64,000 nt of DNA from Rhodococcus sp. ABRD24 (GTDB taxonomy: Bacteria > Actinomycetota > Actinomycetes > Mycobacteriales > Mycobacteriaceae): positions 3,658,001-3,722,000 of the forward strand of contig NZ_CP035319.1 in assembly GCF_004328705.1 (NCBI RefSeq), given 5' to 3'. The position numbers were made by a program, and so were the translations under genes. Position 1 is the stretch's first letter. The number at the start of each line of letters is the position of its first letter. The notes below the pieces were generated by a model. It was given only the letters and a program-made list of their open reading frames with translations. It was not told the origin of the DNA and searched no databases. Below are positions 28,108 through 36,554 of this stretch, in pieces.

Positions 28108-29160
28108 GTGGCAGAAAACGATCGGACGATGCGCGCGGCGAGGTTTCACGCGGATACGAAAACCAATGTGGTGGAAGATGTTCCGATTCCCGAGCCCGGG
28201 CCGGGTGAGGTGCTCGTGAAGGTCGCGTTCTGCGGGATCTGCCACTCCGATCTGAGCCTGCTCGACGGGACCTTCCCGGCGTTGCTGCCGGTGGTGACCC
28301 AAGGGCACGAATCGTCCGGCACGATTGCCGCGCTGGGCCCAGGTGTCACCGGGTGGAAGGTCGGCGACCGGGTGATCCCGTCGGCAGGACGGCCGGACAT
28401 GAAGTGCCGCAACTGTCGTCGTGGCGACTTCACCAACTGCCTGAACATTCAGTTGATGGCCTTTGCGTACGACGGCGCGTGGGCCGAATACACGGTCGCG
28501 CAGGCGGGCGGGCTGACCAGGGTTCCCGACAACGTCCCGCTCGAGCAGGCCGCGCTGCTTGCCGACGCAGTGTCCACCCCTTTCGGCGCGGTGGTGCGCA
28601 CCGGCCAGGTGGTGGTGGGCGAGTCGGTCGGCGTGTGGGGTGTCGGCGGGATCGGCACCCACATCGTGCAGCTGGCGCGTCTGGTGGGCGCGGTCCCGAT
28701 CATTGCGTTCGACATCAATCCCGCTGTGCGCGAGCGTGCGCTCGAGCTCGGCGCCGACTACGCCTTCGATTCCCGCGACGAGAACCTGCGGGAGAAGGTG
28801 GCGGAGGCCACCGACGGCAGAATGCTCGATGTCGCGTTCGACGCCGCGGGTTTGAAGGTCACCTCGGAACAGGCGCTGAGCTGCCTGGACATCGGGGGGC
28901 GGCTCGTGGTGGTCGGGATGAGCGGCCAGGACGTCTCGCTGGGGTCCACCGCGTCGCTGGTGCTGTCGAAGAAGCACGCCGTGGGCCATCTGGGCTACCA
29001 GAACGTCGATATCGAAACCCTCACCGAACTGGTGTCGCGGGGACGGCTGGACCTTTCGCGATCGGTCAGCGAGATCATTCCACTCGAGGACATCGCGAAG
29101 GGCATCGAGAAGCTGCACAATCACGAGGGCAACCCGATCCGGATCCTGGTGCAGCCGTAG
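28108..29160 (+). CDS. Zinc-dependent alcohol dehydrogenase (AdhP-like)
   Basis: 350 residues from GTG 28108 (GGAAGGGA is six bases upstream; an in-frame upstream extension lacks such a site). Catalytic zinc ligands are C42 in FCGICHSD and the GHESSG histidine-glutamate pair near 67-68. The structural-zinc loop reads PDMKCRNCRRGDFTNC with only three cysteines; the first expected cysteine is aspartate, so structural zinc binding may be altered. The NAD fold is GVWGVGGIGTHIVQLAR. Medium-chain enzymes of this type oxidise primary alcohols. It is followed by a VOC gene 42 bases downstream. Confidence 0.88.
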   Translation: MAENDRTMRAARFHADTKTNVVEDVPIPEPGPGEVLVKVAFCGICHSDLSLLDGTFPALLPVVTQGHESSGTIAALGPGVTGWKVGDRVIPSAGRPDMKCRNCRRGDFTNCLNIQLMAFAYDGAWAEYTVAQAGGLTRVPDNVPLEQAALLADAVSTPFGAVVRTGQVVVGESVGVWGVGGIGTHIVQLARLVGAVPIIAFDINPAVRERALELGADYAFDSRDENLREKVAEATDGRMLDVAFDAAGLKVTSEQALSCLDIGGRLVVVGMSGQDVSLGSTASLVLSKKHAVGHLGYQNVDIETLTELVSRGRLDLSRSVSEIIPLEDIAKGIEKLHNHEGNPIRILVQP

Positions 29161-29202
29161 TAGCGCGCGGAACCTGTCGGACCCCGGGGCTAGCGTCTGC
29201 AC

Positions 29203-29628
29203 ATGGGATATGAGATTCAGGTGACAGTGGATTCGGCGAACCCGCACGCGCAGGCCAAGTGGTGGGCCAGGGCGCTCGGCTGGCAGGTCGAGCCGAGCGA
29301 TGAGCAGTTCATCCGCGGACTCGTTGCCGCTGGTCACGCCCGCGAGTCGGACACGCTCGTCTTCGAGGGTGTGCTGGTGTGGCGTGAGGGCGCGGCCATC
29401 AGCGACCCCGAGCATCCGCAGCAGCCCCGCATACTGTTCCAGTTGGTGCCGGAGGGCAAGTCGGTCAAGAATCGGCTCCATCTGGACCTACGGGTGGGAG
29501 ACCGGCGCGAGGAGGTGGCTGAGGAACTGGCCGCCGACGGCGCGTCGATTCTCCACCGTGGGCAGCAGGGGCCCAGCGTCTGGATCACGATGGCCGATCC
29601 GGAGGGCAACGAGTTCTGCGTCGGCTGA
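29203..29628 (+). CDS. VOC (glyoxalase-like) family protein
   Basis: 141 residues forming two beta-alpha-beta-beta-beta modules: the first around YEIQVTVDSANPHAQAKWWA and LGWQV, the second NRLHLDLRVGDR, ILHRGQQGPSVWITMADPEG and NEFCVG. This is the Glyoxalase_6 branch of the vicinal-oxygen-chelate fold, usually of unknown substrate. ATG start. It probably shares a transcript with the alcohol dehydrogenase; no specific role can be given. Confidence 0.75.
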   Translation: MGYEIQVTVDSANPHAQAKWWARALGWQVEPSDEQFIRGLVAAGHARESDTLVFEGVLVWREGAAISDPEHPQQPRILFQLVPEGKSVKNRLHLDLRVGDRREEVAEELAADGASILHRGQQGPSVWITMADPEGNEFCVG

Positions 29629-29646
29629 ACCGGGTCCGCGTGTTCG

Positions 29647-30753
29647 TCAGTCTGCTGCGGCCGCGGTTTCCGGTGCCGCAGCGCGAGAGGCCATGACGGC
29701 GAACGACAGGCCCACCCGAAGGGCACCGGCGGCCTCGAACAGTGCGTCGATGCCGGCGCGGCCGTACCCGGTGAGATTGACGAACGCGTGGACCAACCCG
29801 CTGTGCACGCGCAGCGTCGTCGGAACCCCCGCGGCGCGCAGGCGTTCGGCGTACTCGAGGCCCTCGTCACGGAGCACGTCGAAGCCGGACAGCGCGACGT
29901 ATGCGGGAGGCAGCCCCGAGAGGTCCTTCGTGAGGATCGGCGAGGCACGGGGATCGGTGCGCTGCTCGGCCGTGGGCGCGTAGTGGGCTGTGTACCAGTC
30001 TATCTGGGCCTCGGTGAGGAAGAAGTCCTCGCTGAACAGCTCGTACGACGGCCTCTTGGCAGTCATGTCGAGCCACGGGAAGAACAGCATCTGGAAGGCG
30101 GGCCGTGGTCCCGCGGCGCGGGTGACCTGCGAGACCACCGCCGCGAGGTTGCCGCCGGCACTGTCCCCGGCCACGGCCACGCGGGCGGGGTCGATGTCCA
30201 GCTCGGCGGCATTGTCGACCGCGAAACGGAAGGCGGCCACGGCGTCGTCCGCGGCGGCGGGGAAGGCGTGTTCCGGCGCCAGGCGATAGTCGACCGCCAG
30301 GACCGCGACTTCGGCGTGCCGCGCGAGGAACCGGCAGAGCGGATCGTGGCTGTCGAGGCTGCCGAGAACGAACCCGCCGCCGTGGAAGTACATGAGCAGC
30401 GGTGCGGCCGGCGGAAGACCCCTCGGCCGGTACAGCCGGGCGGGGATTTCGCCCGCGGGTCCGGGGAGGGTGATGTCCTGGACCGACTGCATCGGGATCG
30501 GCCGTCCCCCGACAAGCCTTGCCTCCATATCGATCTGGGCGCGCGACTGTTCGAGTGGAAGCTGTTCGAAATCCGAGTCGGGCAACAGCGCCAGCATGCG
30601 CAGCATCAACTGGATCTCGGTATTCAGTTCCTGGCCGTCGACTCGAATCTGCCTGCCGGCGAGGAGGCGTTGAAGTGAGCCGGGCAGCGAACCGGCGATC
30701 GTGGCCGCGGTGCGGACGGTTGATTCGAGTGCTGCGTCGAGCTTCGTCCCCAT
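29647..30753 (-). CDS. Alpha/beta hydrolase, hormone-sensitive-lipase type esterase
   Basis: 368 residues from ATG 30753. The oxyanion motif FHGGGFVLG is near residues 123-131, the nucleophile S198 in GDSAGG, and the acid and base are the aspartate of GFDVLRDEG and the histidine of SGLVHAFVNL. This is the bacterial HSL-like family (LipN/LipH type) that hydrolyses short or medium acyl esters. An open frame runs further up to 30867, but that codon lies inside the -35 box of a good promoter, so the shorter start is preferred. Divergent from a TetR gene, its likely regulator. Confidence 0.87.
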   Translation of the reverse strand: MGTKLDAALESTVRTAATIAGSLPGSLQRLLAGRQIRVDGQELNTEIQLMLRMLALLPDSDFEQLPLEQSRAQIDMEARLVGGRPIPMQSVQDITLPGPAGEIPARLYRPRGLPPAAPLLMYFHGGGFVLGSLDSHDPLCRFLARHAEVAVLAVDYRLAPEHAFPAAADDAVAAFRFAVDNAAELDIDPARVAVAGDSAGGNLAAVVSQVTRAAGPRPAFQMLFFPWLDMTAKRPSYELFSEDFFLTEAQIDWYTAHYAPTAEQRTDPRASPILTKDLSGLPPAYVALSGFDVLRDEGLEYAERLRAAGVPTTLRVHSGLVHAFVNLTGYGRAGIDALFEAAGALRVGLSFAVMASRAAAPETAAAAD

Positions 30754-30838
30754 GAAAGTCCGTCCTCTGGTCGAATCCCTGCCCACGGTGTCGCGTTTCC
30801 TGTTCGGGCGAAGCGGGACATGGCCGGTGGATTTCGTG

Positions 30839-30867
30839 ACCGTAGACATACTCGGCGAGGCTGTCAA
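30839..30867 (-). promoter_or_regulatory. Promoter of the esterase gene
   Basis: On the minus strand TTGACA (30867-30862) and TACGGT (30844-30839) are 17 bases apart, a strong housekeeping-type promoter. It gives a leader of about 80 bases before ATG 30753 and lies in the divergent gap with the TetR gene, where an operator would be expected. Confidence 0.6.
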
Positions 30868-31001
30868 TCGACCAACTTGAATCGGTGGGTGGAATGCGTC
30901 GGCTACCGGCGCTCATGAGCCGTCCTCGATTCATCCTGGTCTGTAGCGGATCGGCGAACTACGCTGCCGCCAACGTCTTGAATTTCTCAGGGAAGGCTGA
31001 C

Positions 31002-31610
31002 ATGGCGTACATCTCGGTGGAACAGCGGCGGCAGGACTTGATCCGGGCTGCGATCCGGGTCACTGCCGACGTGGGATTGACGGCCGCGACCACGCGGGCC
31101 ATCTGTGCCGAAGCCGGCGTGCAACAGAGCGTCTTCCACTACTGCTTCAGCTCGAAAGAGGAACTGTTGCGCGCGCTCACCCGGGAGGTGGTGGGGGGCA
31201 TGGTGCAGACCGCCCTGGCGAGCCTGAAGCCGGGGGCGGACGTCGAGGAATCGCTACGCGACGGGTTGACGGTGCTGTGGGAGACGGTGAACGCCCAGCC
31301 CGAAAGACACTTGGTGTTCTACGAACTCACTGTCGGCGCGCTACGGGAGCCGAACCGCAGTGACCTCGCCGAGTGGCAATACCGAGAGTACTTCGCCGCC
31401 ACCGGCACCTTCCTCGCCAGCCTCGCCGAGACAGCGGAAATCGAATGGTCCGTACCGATTCCGGTGATCAGCAGGATGGTGGCCACGGTGATCGACGGGC
31501 TGATCCTCGGCTGGCTTGCGGACCGTCGCACCGACGAGGTGGTGGCCGCAATCGAGTCGTTCACGGCGATACTCGCTCGATTGGCCGTCGTGCAGGCGGC
31601 AGTGGACTAA
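31002..31610 (+). CDS. TetR family transcriptional regulator
   Basis: 202 residues from ATG 31002 (AGGGAAGG just upstream; an in-frame extension to 30885 lacks a site). The helix-turn-helix is at about residues 20-60 (TAATTRAICAEAGVQQSVFH), followed by an all-helical ligand domain. Divergently placed next to the esterase gene, so it probably represses that gene or itself. Its stop overlaps that of the convergent AraC gene by a few bases. Confidence 0.85.
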   Translation: MAYISVEQRRQDLIRAAIRVTADVGLTAATTRAICAEAGVQQSVFHYCFSSKEELLRALTREVVGGMVQTALASLKPGADVEESLRDGLTVLWETVNAQPERHLVFYELTVGALREPNRSDLAEWQYREYFAATGTFLASLAETAEIEWSVPIPVISRMVATVIDGLILGWLADRRTDEVVAAIESFTAILARLAVVQAAVD

Positions 31611-32623
31611 CGATACGTGCCCGGCGTCGAGCCCGTCCAACGTTTGAAGGCGCGCCGGAAGGCGCTCGGTTCGGAGAACCCCAGGCGCGCTGACAGTTCG
31701 TCCACCGGCTCGCCCCGGCCGAGCGCCGCGACAGCCGCATCCCGCAGTACCTCCTCCCGCAGAGTGTTGAGGGAAGTGCCCTCCTGGCGGAGGAGCCGCC
31801 GAAGATGCGGAACGCTGATGGAGAGCATCTCCGCGATGTCTTCGGCCGTACAGGTGCGGCCCCGAACACCCAACTCCAGCACGCGGCGCACCTGCGCGGA
31901 CGCTGTGCTGTCGTAGTCGCGTTCGGAGAGAAGAAGGTTGGGCGATTCGCGGAGGTACTCGGAGAGGGTCTGTTCGGTCTGGATGATCGGTGCCCGAAGG
32001 ATCGCGTTGTCGAACTCGAGCGACGCGACGTCCGCGTCGAAGGTGACCGGGACGCCGAAGATGCTGTCGTAGTGCTTCGCGAATTGCGGTTCGGGCTCCG
32101 GATAAGGGATCCGCACCGAGCGGAGCTTGACACGGCGGCCCACCAGCCAGGCCGCAAACCGGTGCAGCAGAATCAGTTCGAAGTCCGTGACGAGACGGAA
32201 AGCCTCATCGGCAAACTGTGGTGAATAGTCGTCGTCCCGGATGTCGACCCGTACCTCGAGGCGGGTGGAGTCCTCGCCGGGCACGAACGCCAACGGCGGG
32301 ACCGGCAGCGCACGAACCACGTCCGCCATGCGTTCGAGGGCGCTGCCGAGATCCGGCCGGTGGATCAACGCCAGACAGATCAGCCGGAATGTGCCACGTG
32401 GAACCGGCGTCGCACTCAGGCCGAAGAGTTCGTCGCCGGTGAGTTGCCACGTGGCCTGGGTGAAGGCGGTGACTTGCGTCGGGGTGAGGCGGGCGCGGGG
32501 ATCGTCGAGTACGGCGGTGTCGATGCCGGCGGCCGCGAAGGTGCCGGACAGGTCGGCGCCCGTGGCCTCGGCGAGGAGCAGCGCGCGGCGGACGAAGTCC
32601 GAGGGGATGGTAGCCAGGCTCAC
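31607..32623 (-). CDS. AraC family transcriptional regulator
   Basis: 338 residues from GTG 32623, which overlaps the stop of the aminotransferase gene (GTGA), so the two are translationally coupled; a longer frame to 32713 would run deep into that gene. N-terminal arabinose-binding-like domain (family of OruR/ArgR-type and mycobacterial virulence regulators) and a C-terminal double helix-turn-helix, with TCTAEDIAEMLSISVPHLRR and VDELSARLGFSEPSAFRRAF then WTGSTPGTYR. Effector and targets unknown; the aminotransferase is the obvious candidate partner. Confidence 0.82.
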   Translation of the reverse strand: MSLATIPSDFVRRALLLAEATGADLSGTFAAAGIDTAVLDDPRARLTPTQVTAFTQATWQLTGDELFGLSATPVPRGTFRLICLALIHRPDLGSALERMADVVRALPVPPLAFVPGEDSTRLEVRVDIRDDDYSPQFADEAFRLVTDFELILLHRFAAWLVGRRVKLRSVRIPYPEPEPQFAKHYDSIFGVPVTFDADVASLEFDNAILRAPIIQTEQTLSEYLRESPNLLLSERDYDSTASAQVRRVLELGVRGRTCTAEDIAEMLSISVPHLRRLLRQEGTSLNTLREEVLRDAAVAALGRGEPVDELSARLGFSEPSAFRRAFKRWTGSTPGTYR

Positions 32624-33804
32624 TGCGAGACCTCCAGCCGGTGCAGGCGCGAGACTGCCTCCGACAACACCTCGTCTCTCTTGCAGAAGGCGAAACGGAC
32701 CAGGTGATTCCACTGGCCCGGGTGATCAGTGAAGACGCTGATCGGCACGGCTGCTACCCCCACTCGCTGCGGCAGAGTTCGGCAGAACTCGATGCCGTCT
32801 CGGGTGCCGAATCCGGTGATGTCGGCACACAGGAAGTATGTGCCGCCCCCGGAGTACACGCCGAACCCGGCGTCCCGCAGTGCCGCGGCGAGCAGGTCGC
32901 GCTTGCGCTGCAACGCATCCCGCATTTCCGTGACCCATGCCTGCTCGTGGGTGAGCGCGTGCGCGACCGCGGGCTGGAAGGGGCCTCCGGCGACGAACGA
33001 CATGAACTGCTTGGCGGCGCGGACACCGTCGATCAGCTCGGCCGGCCCACACGCCCAGCCCGTCTTCCATCCGGTGACGTTGAACGTCTTTGCGGCGCTC
33101 GAGACGGTGACGGTGCGCTCGTACATCCCGGGCCGCGCCGCCATCGGGGTGTGTGCGCGCCCGTCGAAAACCAGGTGCTCGTACACCTCGTCGCTGAGGA
33201 CCAGAAGATCGTGTTCGCATGCCAGCCCGGCCACGGCGGTGAGCTCGGCCGCGGTGAACACGGTACCGGTCGGGTTGTGGGGCGAGTTGATCACGAGCAT
33301 GCGGGTGTTCGGGGTGATCGCGGCGCGCAGAGCGTCGAGGTCGAGCGTGTATGCGTCGCCGGCGCGCACCATCGGCACGGCCCGCCGGACCGCTCCGGCG
33401 AGTGCGACGGCGGCCGCGTACGAGTCGTAATACGGCTCGATCAGTACCACCTCCTCGCCGGGCTCGACGAGACCGAGGATCGCAGCGCTGATCGCCTCGG
33501 TCGCGCCGACAGTAACCAGGACCTCCCGCTCCGGGTCGTGCTCGATGCCGTAGCGAGCGGCGCGATCGGTGGCGATCGCCCGGCGCAGCACCGGCATGCC
33601 AGGTCCCGGCGGGTACTGGTTGAGTCCCTCCGCGATGGCACGGCGTGCGGTCTCGAGCATCGACGCCGGACCGTCGGTGTCGGGGTAGCCCTGGCCGAGG
33701 TTGACGGCGTCGTGCTCGGTGGCGAGCGCGGTCATCTCGGCGAAGATCGTGGACGCGAACGGTTGCAGTCGCTGGACGGTGCGGGATCGCGGCGCTGCGG
33801 GCAT
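32620..33804 (-). CDS. dapC: PLP-dependent aminotransferase (DapC-like, class I/II)
   Basis: 394 residues, fold type I. The PLP lysine is in SSAAKTFNVTGWKTGWACG; NSPHNPTG and LSDEVYEHLVFDG are the other cofactor-binding motifs, and RFAFCKRDE carries the substrate-binding arginine. It resembles the mycobacterial protein annotated as N-succinyldiaminopimelate aminotransferase (Rv0858c, lysine/peptidoglycan pathway), and it sits at the same place relative to XPB and Rpf. Kynurenine or methionine aminotransferases look very similar, so the symbol rests mainly on position. Start ATG 33804. Confidence 0.72.
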   Translation of the reverse strand: MPAAPRSRTVQRLQPFASTIFAEMTALATEHDAVNLGQGYPDTDGPASMLETARRAIAEGLNQYPPGPGMPVLRRAIATDRAARYGIEHDPEREVLVTVGATEAISAAILGLVEPGEEVVLIEPYYDSYAAAVALAGAVRRAVPMVRAGDAYTLDLDALRAAITPNTRMLVINSPHNPTGTVFTAAELTAVAGLACEHDLLVLSDEVYEHLVFDGRAHTPMAARPGMYERTVTVSSAAKTFNVTGWKTGWACGPAELIDGVRAAKQFMSFVAGGPFQPAVAHALTHEQAWVTEMRDALQRKRDLLAAALRDAGFGVYSGGGTYFLCADITGFGTRDGIEFCRTLPQRVGVAAVPISVFTDHPGQWNHLVRFAFCKRDEVLSEAVSRLHRLEVSQ

Positions 33805-33848
33805 TTATCCAGCGTAGCGACCACTGCGGCATCGACCGAACTCGGCCG

Positions 33849-33875
33849 TGTCACGTTGGGCGGTGCTGTGTCGTC
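33849..33875 (+). promoter_or_regulatory. ECF41-type promoter
   Basis: TGTCAC at 33849-33854 and CGTC at 33872-33875, spaced by 17 bases, match the ECF41 sigma-factor promoter as I remember it (TGTCACA, about 16 bases, CGTC). It lies 50 bases before the carboxymuconolactone-decarboxylase gene, whose convergent neighbour encodes an ECF41 sigma factor. Confidence 0.7.
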
Positions 33876-33925
33876 CTTGGAGTAGGCGGGGCGCAACCGG
33901 CGCCCCGGAGAAGCTGGAGGAGATC

Positions 33926-34519
33926 ATGCCTCGTATTGCCCCCGTGACCCCGCAGGACGCCGGCCCCCTGGTCAGGGCCGGGTACTGGTACGCCGGTCGG
34001 CGATTCGGCGAGGTCCCCGAGCCCTTCGCGGTGGTTGCCAACCATCGCAAACTGTTCACCGTCTCGGCCAGGCACGAGATGGCGGTCCAGAAGGCATCGA
34101 CCGTGCTGCCGCCGAACGTGCGCGACATTGCGGTGTATCGGGTTGCGTGTACCGTCGGCTGCTCGTGGTGCGTCGACTTCGGCGCGATGATGCAGCGCCT
34201 CGAGGGTCTGGACGTGGACCGATTGCAGCACATCGAGGACTATGCGACGTCGCCGCTCTACAACGACGACGAGCGGGCCGCGATCGCCTACGCAGACTCA
34301 ATGACCGAGACCCCGACGACCGCGACGGACGAGCAGGTGGCCGACCTCGAACGCCGGTTCGGCCGAGACGGCGTCGTGGAACTGACGTATCAGATCGGCC
34401 TCGAGAACATGCGCTCGCGGATGAACTCGGCGCTCGGCATCCACGACCAGGGCTTCAACTCGGGGGACGCCTGTCGGGTGCCGTGGGGGACAGTCGATCG
34501 GGAGGGGAAGAAGACCTGA
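33926..34519 (+). CDS. Carboxymuconolactone decarboxylase family protein (AhpD-like)
   Basis: 197 residues from ATG 33926, with GGAGGAG seven bases upstream. The redox motif C-x2-C appears in VGCSWCVDFGAMM, as in AhpD-type proteins. Such genes are the standard partner and target of ECF41 sigma factors (the 'COE' genes: carboxymuconolactone decarboxylase, oxidoreductase, epimerase). The preceding promoter and the convergent sigma gene support this. The last 65 bases overlap the 3' end of the sigma gene on the other strand. The chemical reaction is unknown. Confidence 0.85.
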   Translation: MPRIAPVTPQDAGPLVRAGYWYAGRRFGEVPEPFAVVANHRKLFTVSARHEMAVQKASTVLPPNVRDIAVYRVACTVGCSWCVDFGAMMQRLEGLDVDRLQHIEDYATSPLYNDDERAAIAYADSMTETPTTATDEQVADLERRFGRDGVVELTYQIGLENMRSRMNSALGIHDQGFNSGDACRVPWGTVDREGKKT

Positions 34520-35414
34520 TCCCACCGAGCTTGTCCGGGTTCGCGATGTCGTAGGCAGCCCACACCTTGCCGTCTCGGACGGTGAACGCGGTAACTCGCC
34601 CCGGGAATCCGGGGTGCGTGTCGTCGCCGGCGGAGCCGTGGCTGAGGAACCCCAACTGACCGTTGACCAGGGTCGGCGTTGCTGAGACGAAGGCCGACGG
34701 CCCGTACCGGCGGGCGAGCCCGAGGAAGAAGCGCGCGAAGTGGTCGGCGCCGGTGATGATGTTGACGGCGGTGCGGGTGGTGCCGTTCGCGTCGCCGATG
34801 ACGAGGGCATCGGGATGCAGCGCCGCCAGCACTGCCTCGAGGTCGCCACTCGACATCGCGGCGACCAACCGGGAGACGGCCTCGGCGTGTTCGGCGTCCG
34901 GCACGGGAGGCGGCGCCGCGGCGACCGAGCGTCGGGCTCGCGACGCGAGCTGTCGAGCGGCCGATACCGTCGTCGAGAGCACGTCGGCGATCTCGTCGAA
35001 CGGCACCGCGAACCCGTCGTGCAGCACGAACGCCACCCGCTGGTCGGGTGAAAGCGTATCGAGGACGACCATCGCCGCCATACGGTTCTCTTCTTGCCGG
35101 ACAACGAATTCCATTGGATCGGGCGTGGCGGACGGCGTCAGGTCGGTGATGATCGGTTCGGGCAGCCACTGTCCGACATAGCTTTCGCGGCGCGCTGTCG
35201 CCGAACGGAGCCGGTCCAGGCAGATCCGGCCGACGACGGTAGTGAGCCACGCGCGTAGGTCCCGGATATCGGAGGTGTCGGTGCCGACCACGCGCAGCCA
35301 CGCGTCCTGCACTGCATCCTCGGCGTCGCTCACACTGCCGGTCAGCCGATACGCGGCGGAGAGCAGGTGGCGACGATGGGACTCGAAGGATTCCGGCGCG
35401 ATCGCTTCACCCAT
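34455..35414 (-). CDS. ECF41 family RNA polymerase sigma factor (SigJ-like)
   Basis: 319 residues: sigma region 2 (LLSAAYRLTGSVSDAEDAVQ, RDLRAWLTTVVGRICLDRLR), region 4 (LDTLSPDQRVAFVLHD, FAVPFDEIADVLSTTVSAAR) and a C-terminal SnoaL-like domain of about 130 residues. Diagnostic ECF41 marks are WLPEP in the linker and NPDKL near the end; the usual DGGGK box of the extension appears as the divergent DANGTTR. In this group the extension controls activity instead of a separate anti-sigma factor, and none is encoded here. ATG start at 35414. Likely target: the convergent carboxymuconolactone-decarboxylase gene. Confidence 0.88.
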   Translation of the reverse strand: MGEAIAPESFESHRRHLLSAAYRLTGSVSDAEDAVQDAWLRVVGTDTSDIRDLRAWLTTVVGRICLDRLRSATARRESYVGQWLPEPIITDLTPSATPDPMEFVVRQEENRMAAMVVLDTLSPDQRVAFVLHDGFAVPFDEIADVLSTTVSAARQLASRARRSVAAAPPPVPDAEHAEAVSRLVAAMSSGDLEAVLAALHPDALVIGDANGTTRTAVNIITGADHFARFFLGLARRYGPSAFVSATPTLVNGQLGFLSHGSAGDDTHPGFPGRVTAFTVRDGKVWAAYDIANPDKLGGIRSSSPPDRLSPTAPDRRPPS

Positions 35415-35452
35415 GACGCGATCCTACGACTCCTCTCGGCTCCGCCCCCTCC

Positions 35453-35519
35453 TCGCGATAAGTGCGCGAAGCGCGGAATCCTGCCCGCGGCTTTCGCGAC
35501 AAGTGCGCGAATCGCGGGA
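35453..35519. repeat. Pair of 26-bp direct repeats
   Basis: Two copies of TCGCGAyAAGTGCGCGAAkC followed by GCGG, at 35453-35478 and 35494-35519, upstream of both the sigma-factor gene and the small membrane protein gene. CCTGCC after the first and GGCAGG after the second also form an inverted repeat. Could be a regulatory site or a REP-like element. Confidence 0.6.
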
Positions 35520-35622
35520 GGCAGGTGAGCTCGAACGCGACACAGCGGTCAATGCGGGAAGTCGAACCGCGGCTCAGCTGGTTGCGGCACAATGGACCGC
35601 CCGGGACCAAGGAGGTCGTGAC

Positions 35623-35859
35623 ATGACAGTTCAATCGACCGGGAACCACGGACCGGCGGCTCGGACGGCGGAGATCCGCAATCTCGATTCCCGCCAGCCT
35701 TCTTCGCGCCGGACTGCGCTGTGGTGGGTCTCCCTGATGCTGTTCGCGGCGGCAGTGCCCGCGACGACGGCATTCGCCCTGACGGGCTCGGCCGTCAACG
35801 GCGCCGTGATGGCGCTGTGCACCCTAATCTGTATCGCGCTCGCCGCGTTGATGATCTGA
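35623..35859 (+). CDS. Small membrane protein, unknown function
   Basis: 78 residues from ATG 35623 with GGAGG eight bases upstream. An N-terminal polar third is followed by two hydrophobic segments (WWVSLMLFAAAVPATTAFAL and AVMALCTLICIALAALMI). No family recognised. The clear ribosome-binding site and clean end make it a real gene. It converges on the DUF3239-like gene with 14 bases between. Confidence 0.65.
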   Translation: MTVQSTGNHGPAARTAEIRNLDSRQPSSRRTALWWVSLMLFAAAVPATTAFALTGSAVNGAVMALCTLICIALAALMI

Positions 35860-35873
35860 CGAACGCGACGCTG

Positions 35874-36542
35874 TCAGTGCAGCTCGTCCGGCAGTTGGGC
35901 GGGATCGAGCAGGACGTACTGGTTGTCCGATGCGCGCACCTTCTCCGACATGGAGATATTGCGGCGCAACAGATTCCATTCGGTTTCGGTGATCTGCGAG
36001 GTTGCCTTCGCGATGACCTTGCTGTCCCACGTTCCCCATGCGATGGGCATCATGCTCACCATCTGCCAAGTGTCGGAGTCGCCACGGTTCGTGCGGTCGC
36101 CGAGCACTGAGACTGACGGCACCTTGTGGCCCACCGTGTAGCCCTTGCCGGGCAGCGCGCGGATGGTGCGGGTCGCCAACGCGTAGCGCGGTGCGGCCGC
36201 GTCGGGCTTGGCAATGTCGACGAGGGCCAGCAGCGTGTAGCCGCGCGGATGAACCTCCGAGATGAGGGCCGGCACCAGGTCGCCCTTCGCGTAGAGCTGG
36301 TCGATGCTGCCGACCTTGCGTGGCGTCCACACCACCATCCACAGCGAGGTGACCGCACAGATCGCCAGGACCGCACCGAGGATGTAGGCCCACGGCTGGC
36401 CGAGGAAGAACAACCCCACCGCGGCGGCGGCGAGGACGACCGCCATCAGCGCGGCAGACCACTGCAGACGACGGACGTCCGCCAAGGTCTCGTTGACGGC
36501 CTTGGCGTGGTGCTTGTCGACCGGGAACTCGAAGCGTCGCAC
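35874..36542 (-). CDS. DUF3239-like membrane protein
   Basis: 222 residues. A polar N-terminus (HHAKAVNETLADVRRLQWSA), two adjacent membrane helices at about 28-70, then a soluble domain with GDLVPALISEVHPRGYTLLA and VPSVSVLGDRTNRGDSDTWQ. It resembles DUF3239 proteins of Corynebacteriales; function unknown. ATG at 36542; 12 bases after the XPB gene on the same strand, so probably co-transcribed with it. Confidence 0.65.
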   Translation of the reverse strand: MRRFEFPVDKHHAKAVNETLADVRRLQWSAALMAVVLAAAAVGLFFLGQPWAYILGAVLAICAVTSLWMVVWTPRKVGSIDQLYAKGDLVPALISEVHPRGYTLLALVDIAKPDAAAPRYALATRTIRALPGKGYTVGHKVPSVSVLGDRTNRGDSDTWQMVSMMPIAWGTWDSKVIAKATSQITETEWNLLRRNISMSEKVRASDNQYVLLDPAQLPDELH

Positions 36543-36554
36543 GGGTGTGAAGTC

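Noticed and set aside
27973-29481. Long minus-strand open frame (502 codons) opposite the alcohol dehydrogenase and VOC genes
   Set aside because: It is antisense to two well-supported genes, shows no family motif and is a typical GC-rich shadow frame.
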